Part shown: positions 60,532-64,000 of the stretch, in pieces
How the letters are laid out: the number at the start of each line of letters is the position of its first letter
Numbering within the stretch: the stretch's first letter is position 1
Assembly: GCF_015668195.1 (NCBI RefSeq)
Contig: NZ_JADPFC010000002.1
Span: forward strand, 186,001 to 250,000
Reading direction: 5' to 3'
Source: Romboutsia_C sp015668195
GTDB lineage: Bacteria; Bacillota; Clostridia; Peptostreptococcales; Peptostreptococcaceae
Length of the DNA: 64,000 nt
Program-made: the position numbers and the translations under genes
The notes under the pieces: model-generated
Database searches by the model: none
What the model saw: only the letters and a program-made list of their open reading frames with translations
Told to the model about the DNA's origin: nothing

Positions 60532-61002
60532 TTATTTAAAATATTTTTTATTGAGTACCTCTGCACATTTTACACCATATGGAACTTTTTTAAGCCCAGT
60601 TTCTTTTTTAAATACTTCTATTAAATTTTTATTGTTTTCAATATAGTTTTTATGGTTTGGATAAATTATTGGATATTCTAAATAAGACATAAAATATTCT
60701 AAATCTCTTCCACTACACCTTTTCCAATATCCATTCCATAATGTATTATTTATATAATCCCATTGTTCTACTGCCTTTCCATTTTCTATAAAGTACTTTA
60801 TAGGATCTGGAATAGGACTTGTATTTTTTTTAAATTCAAAGTCTAACTCACATAATTCTTTTATATATTCTGTTATTTCTTCATTTAAATTTTTCATATT
60901 CTTTTCTAATTTTTCTATTCTTACTAAATCAACCTTTAATGAACTTTTCTTATATGCCTTTGCATATATTTCTAGTAATTTATAATCTTTATCACTTATC
61001 AT
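60532..61002 (-). CDS. Hypothetical protein, 156 residues
   Basis: Not recognised. Soluble and mostly helical: the first 60 residues form a likely coiled coil (VRIEKLEKNMKNLNEEITEY). The rest is rich in Tyr, Asn and Trp (WDYINNTLWNGYWKRC). AGGGG before the ATG. It is a lone minus-strand gene between the glucosaminidase and the divergent regulator; no target or partner is suggested by context. Confidence 0.55.
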   Translation of the reverse strand: MISDKDYKLLEIYAKAYKKSSLKVDLVRIEKLEKNMKNLNEEITEYIKELCELDFEFKKNTSPIPDPIKYFIENGKAVEQWDYINNTLWNGYWKRCSGRDLEYFMSYLEYPIIYPNHKNYIENNKNLIEVFKKETGLKKVPYGVKCAEVLNKKYFK

Positions 61003-61182
61003 ATATCTCTACCCCTAAAAATATATTTATTATAATATTTTGATAAACTCTATTATTTACCTCTTTTTTAAATAGTAAATTGTTTATGTTTCTATATCTT
61101 ATAAATTTCTTCTATCATGATATATACTATGTTATAGTAAATTCATAATATGTAATTAATTTAATGGTTTTGGAGGATATTT

Positions 61183-62469
61183 ATGAAGATAGGAGTTGTA
61201 GGGCCTTTAGATTCAAGTCAAAAAATAAAAGAATATTTAAATGAAATAGATAATAACTTAGATGTAAAACTATATATAAGAGAAAAATTGGTAGATGCAC
61301 CAGAAGTAATAATAGATTGCGAAAATGAATGCGATGGAATAATATTTACAGGATGTGGTGTTTATGAGTCTGTCAAAGCTAATCATAAAATAAACTTACC
61401 TAATGTTTTTGTATCAAGAGGTAACGCAAGTATTGTAAAAGCTTTATGGCAAGTAAAAAAAAGTAATATAGATTTAAATAAGTTTAGTATAGATGTAGTT
61501 AATAATGAGATTTTAAGTGATTCTTTGTATGAAATTGACTTTGATATTAATAATGTATTTTCTATGCCTTATTCTAATGATATTTCTGAAATGGATTATG
61601 CTAAGTGGCATATTGATTTGTTTGAAAGTAAAAAAACAGATGTAATGCTAACTGGACTTGCAAATGTTTATAATTACTTAAAATCAAAAGGATATCCAGT
61701 ATTTAGACTAGAAGCAACTAGACCTCTTATAAGAGTAAGTTATAATGAACTAAAAAGTAAGTATGAATTAAATAAAGCTAAACATTCTCAAATAGGTGTT
61801 GAGATTCTTAGTTTAGTAGATTATAAAGAAAGTATGGACAAGTATTACTCTAATATGATTAAAAGATGCGACCTTGATAAAATTATAGTTGAATATGTTA
61901 GGGATATACAAGGTTCAGTATTTAATTTTGGTAGAGATGAGTATATAATATTTGCTCATAAAGGTGCTATTGAAAATGATATAAACTACAATAAATTATT
62001 TAGTTTAAAAAATGAAATAAAATCTATTGGATTTTCTCTTGCTGTAGGTATTGGTATTGGAAATACTTCATATCAAGCTGAAACAAATGGATATAAAGCA
62101 TTAAAACGTTCTTTAGATTCTTCTGATTTTGATATATTCTTAATTGATGAAAATGAGTTTTTAAAAGGTCCACTAGGACTAGATAGTGAAATTAACTATT
62201 CACTTATAGCCTCTGATGAATATACAATAGATATTTCAAAAAAATCAGGACTAAGTTGTGAATCAATATCAAAAATTATAGCAATAAGCAATACTAGACA
62301 AAGTAAAATATATGATACAAAAGAACTAGCTACATACTTAAATATAAGTGATAGAAGTGCTAGAAGAATTTTAAATAAATTAGTTTCAAAAGAACTAGCA
62401 AGAGTATGTGCAAAAGAAACTAGTGAAGGCGGAGGTAGACCTAAAAACCTTGTAGAACTTTTATTTTAG
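61183..62469 (+). CDS. Transcriptional regulator with degenerate GGDEF-like and C-terminal HTH domains
   Basis: 428 residues. The N-terminal alpha/beta domain (MKIGVVGPLDSSQKIKEYL to about 180) resembles a sensory fold. The middle (about 230-325: VFNFGRDEYIIFAHKG and FSLAVGIGIGNTSYQAE) looks like a nucleotide-cyclase or GGDEF-like core without the GGDEF residues. The end is a winged helix (ELATYLNISDRSARRILNKLV, then GGGRPKN). TTGGAGG before the ATG. It is convergent with the M20 amidohydrolase gene, which is a plausible target. Ligand unknown. Confidence 0.65.
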   Translation: MKIGVVGPLDSSQKIKEYLNEIDNNLDVKLYIREKLVDAPEVIIDCENECDGIIFTGCGVYESVKANHKINLPNVFVSRGNASIVKALWQVKKSNIDLNKFSIDVVNNEILSDSLYEIDFDINNVFSMPYSNDISEMDYAKWHIDLFESKKTDVMLTGLANVYNYLKSKGYPVFRLEATRPLIRVSYNELKSKYELNKAKHSQIGVEILSLVDYKESMDKYYSNMIKRCDLDKIIVEYVRDIQGSVFNFGRDEYIIFAHKGAIENDINYNKLFSLKNEIKSIGFSLAVGIGIGNTSYQAETNGYKALKRSLDSSDFDIFLIDENEFLKGPLGLDSEINYSLIASDEYTIDISKKSGLSCESISKIIAISNTRQSKIYDTKELATYLNISDRSARRILNKLVSKELARVCAKETSEGGGRPKNLVELLF

Positions 62470-62475
62470 TATATA

Positions 62476-62502
62476 AAAAAGGGCTTATTAAAAGCCCTTT
62501 TT
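62476..62502. terminator. Bidirectional terminator
   Basis: AAAAAGGGCTT / AAGCCCTTTTT with a 5-base loop, between the convergent regulator and M20 genes. Confidence 0.85.
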
Positions 62503-62518
62503 ATTTTTAATTACTTAA

Positions 62519-63832
62519 TTATATAGTTCTATCATACTTTTCTAAGAAGCTTAGGTACTCTTCTTTAGTCATTACAGGAGTGAAGTTATTTAATATTTCA
62601 TTAGCTTCTTTTGCACCATCAAATAATAAATCTACAACAGTCATAGCCATAGACTTTGCAGGTACTATATATGCTAATTCTTCATCTACTATTTCATACT
62701 CTCTAGTGTGAAGTGCTCCCTTTATACCACCTATCATTGGGTGAAGTGTCGGCATTAAATGAGATATATCACCAAAGTCAAATGAACCTGTGAAATCTCC
62801 ACCATCAACTATTTTTTCTGATTCTATTCCTAAATTAACTAAGTTATCGCTAAATAATTTGTCCATATCTCTATAACGAAGTATTGGTAAATATCCTGGT
62901 ATTTCAGTTAATACTACCTCTGCTCCAACTGCATTACCACCTGCTATTAATGCTCTATTTATTCTCTCACTAGCATCTATCATACCATCTATAGTTCTAG
63001 CTCTTACATATGATTCCATTTGAACATCAGCAGGTACAACATTTACTATATCTCCAGCTTTAGTTAAAATTGGATGGAATCTAACTCTTTCAGATTCTTT
63101 AAATGTTTCTCTTAATGCATTTACATTATTTATAGCAAGCATTGCTGCATTTAAAGCATTTATACCTTCATGTGGAGCTGAACCTGCATGTGATTCTTTT
63201 CCTATAAATTGAACTTTCTTTCCTATAAATCCATTACTTTCTGGACCTACTAATGCCTTATTTTCTCCCATATCTAATGAATGGAACATCATAGACATAT
63301 CTATATCATCAAAATATCCTTTTTTAACAAGTTCTTGCTTTCCGCCAAAGTAAGTTATTTCACCTTTATCTTTTAATGATTGTCTATATTCTAACTCTAT
63401 AAATTCTTCTGCTGGAGTAGCCATAAAAGATACTTTTCCATCAAGATTATCTAATACACCACTTTTAACTAATCCAACTGCAGCACCTAACATTCCAGCT
63501 ATTTGTATATTGTGTCCACAAGTATGAGATGCACCTATTTCATTAGAATGTTTGTGCTCTTTACAAGATATTCCGTCTAATTCTCCTAATATAGATACAT
63601 GAGGTCCTTTTTTATCACTATTTGCAGTAGCCATACATCCTGTAACAGCTATATTTTTTTCTACTTCTAGTCCTAATTCTTCACTTAAAAAGTTTGCTAC
63701 AGCTTCAGTAGTTTTATATTCTTTATATCCGTATTCTGGATTTTCATATATTCCACGACCTACTTCTATTATTTTATCTCTATTTTCATCTATTGTTTTT
63801 ATAATTAGTTCTTTTAATTTAGCTTTATTCAT
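62519..63832 (-). CDS. M20-family amidohydrolase/metallopeptidase
   Basis: Zinc-dependent hydrolase of the M20D / AbgB-like group, which cleaves N-acyl or p-aminobenzoyl amino acids. Motifs are GASHTCGHNIQ (Cys/His metal ligands), ATPAEEF (catalytic Glu), KESHAGSAPHEG (dimerisation domain) and the C-terminal HTREYEI. 437 residues. GGGAGG before the ATG. It lies directly downstream of a membrane-protein gene, its likely transporter, as in abgBT-like operons. Substrate not assigned. Confidence 0.88.
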   Translation of the reverse strand: MNKAKLKELIIKTIDENRDKIIEVGRGIYENPEYGYKEYKTTEAVANFLSEELGLEVEKNIAVTGCMATANSDKKGPHVSILGELDGISCKEHKHSNEIGASHTCGHNIQIAGMLGAAVGLVKSGVLDNLDGKVSFMATPAEEFIELEYRQSLKDKGEITYFGGKQELVKKGYFDDIDMSMMFHSLDMGENKALVGPESNGFIGKKVQFIGKESHAGSAPHEGINALNAAMLAINNVNALRETFKESERVRFHPILTKAGDIVNVVPADVQMESYVRARTIDGMIDASERINRALIAGGNAVGAEVVLTEIPGYLPILRYRDMDKLFSDNLVNLGIESEKIVDGGDFTGSFDFGDISHLMPTLHPMIGGIKGALHTREYEIVDEELAYIVPAKSMAMTVVDLLFDGAKEANEILNNFTPVMTKEEYLSFLEKYDRTI

Positions 63833-63874
63833 AATTAATTCCTCCCAAAAAATAAATATTTGTATTATATTAAA

Positions 63875-64000
63875 CTATATAACCCCTTGCATTTTTAGTA
63901 CTATATGCCCTATAGTTGCACAAGCAAAGAATATTGTTGTGAAAACTATTAAAGATATAACTACTATTTTCCAAGACATTTTCTTTAATTCTTCTATTTT
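63875..64000 (-). CDS. C-terminal end of a membrane protein (partial)
   Basis: Only the last 41 codons are in the window; the gene runs off the right edge. They encode KIEELKKMSWK, a hydrophobic helix (IVVISLIVFTTIFFACATIG) and a short tail ending at TAG. It lies 43 bases upstream of the M20 gene on the same strand, so they are probably co-transcribed. A transporter for the M20 substrate is plausible but the family cannot be assigned from this part. Confidence 0.65.
   Translation of the reverse strand, partial: KIEELKKMSWKIVVISLIVFTTIFFACATIGHIVLKMQGVI

Noticed and set aside
1..64000. CRISPR arrays, intact insertion sequences, prophage, tRNA or rRNA genes
   Set aside because: No regularly spaced repeats, transposase or phage structural genes, CCA-type cloverleaf or rRNA sequence was recognised on either strand by reading.

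Overview
This 64 kb window is chromosomal DNA of a low-GC, spore-forming Gram-positive bacterium, most likely a member of the Peptostreptococcaceae (Clostridioides, Romboutsia, Paeniclostridium and relatives). This rests on very AT-rich intergenic DNA, strong AGGAGG ribosome binding sites with frequent GTG and TTG starts, a PolC-type replicase, sporulation-linked genes (ymxH, ylxY, FtsK/SpoIIIE, a collagen-like spore-type protein), selenouridine synthase and a SigV/RsiV pair. The family is inferred from protein content and gene order; no species marker was compared.

Layout. 0-13 kb: assorted metabolic and repair genes on both strands (glutamine synthetase, DEDDh exonuclease, exodeoxyribonuclease III, a GalT-like protein, an aminotransferase, a MarR regulator, adenylosuccinate lyase, a tyrosine recombinase with altered catalytic residues, undecaprenyl-diphosphatase, and a UvrD-like ATPase with eroded motifs). 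13.5-15.2 kb: an ECF sigma factor and its DUF4179 membrane partner. 15.3-41.6 kb: a long conserved block, almost all on the minus strand. In transcription order it runs rimP-nusA-ylxR-ylxQ-infB, rbfA-nrnA-truB-ribF-rpsO, pnp, ylxY-ymxG-ymxH-aspartokinase, tepA, ftsK-selU-rimO-pgsA, recA and rny. The order resembles the Bacillus subtilis polC-to-rny region. It is interrupted by a tyrosine phosphatase, an arsR-nifX pair and a collagen-like gene. 41.7-51.3 kb: an accessory stretch separating polC from rimP, which are neighbours in many Firmicutes. It holds a ferredoxin/membrane Fe-S pair, several membrane or secreted proteins of unknown function, two DUF975 paralogues, VanZ, a cold-shock protein, and a 125-bp promoter-bearing sequence present twice. 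51.3-55.6 kb: polC. 55.8-61 kb: a HEXXH protein, a SigV/RsiV-like pair with a possible 27-residue membrane peptide, and a six-SH3 glucosaminidase. 61-64 kb: a regulator convergent with an M20 amidohydrolase and the tail of a membrane protein.

How the genes fit together. The conserved block couples translation initiation, ribosome maturation, RNA decay (pnp, rny, nrnA) and DNA repair and segregation (recA, ftsK). The two ECF modules carry the same promoter signature and a shared juxtamembrane anti-sigma motif, so they look like paralogous envelope-stress circuits. RsiV-type anti-sigma factors are known lysozyme receptors, and cell-wall genes (uppP, ylxY, glucosaminidase) also lie in the window. 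The least explained structures are the duplicated promoter cassette in front of two unrelated two-gene operons at 42.8-47.9 kb, and the two enzymes with eroded active sites at 9-12.7 kb. No CRISPR array, rRNA, tRNA or intact transposon was seen.
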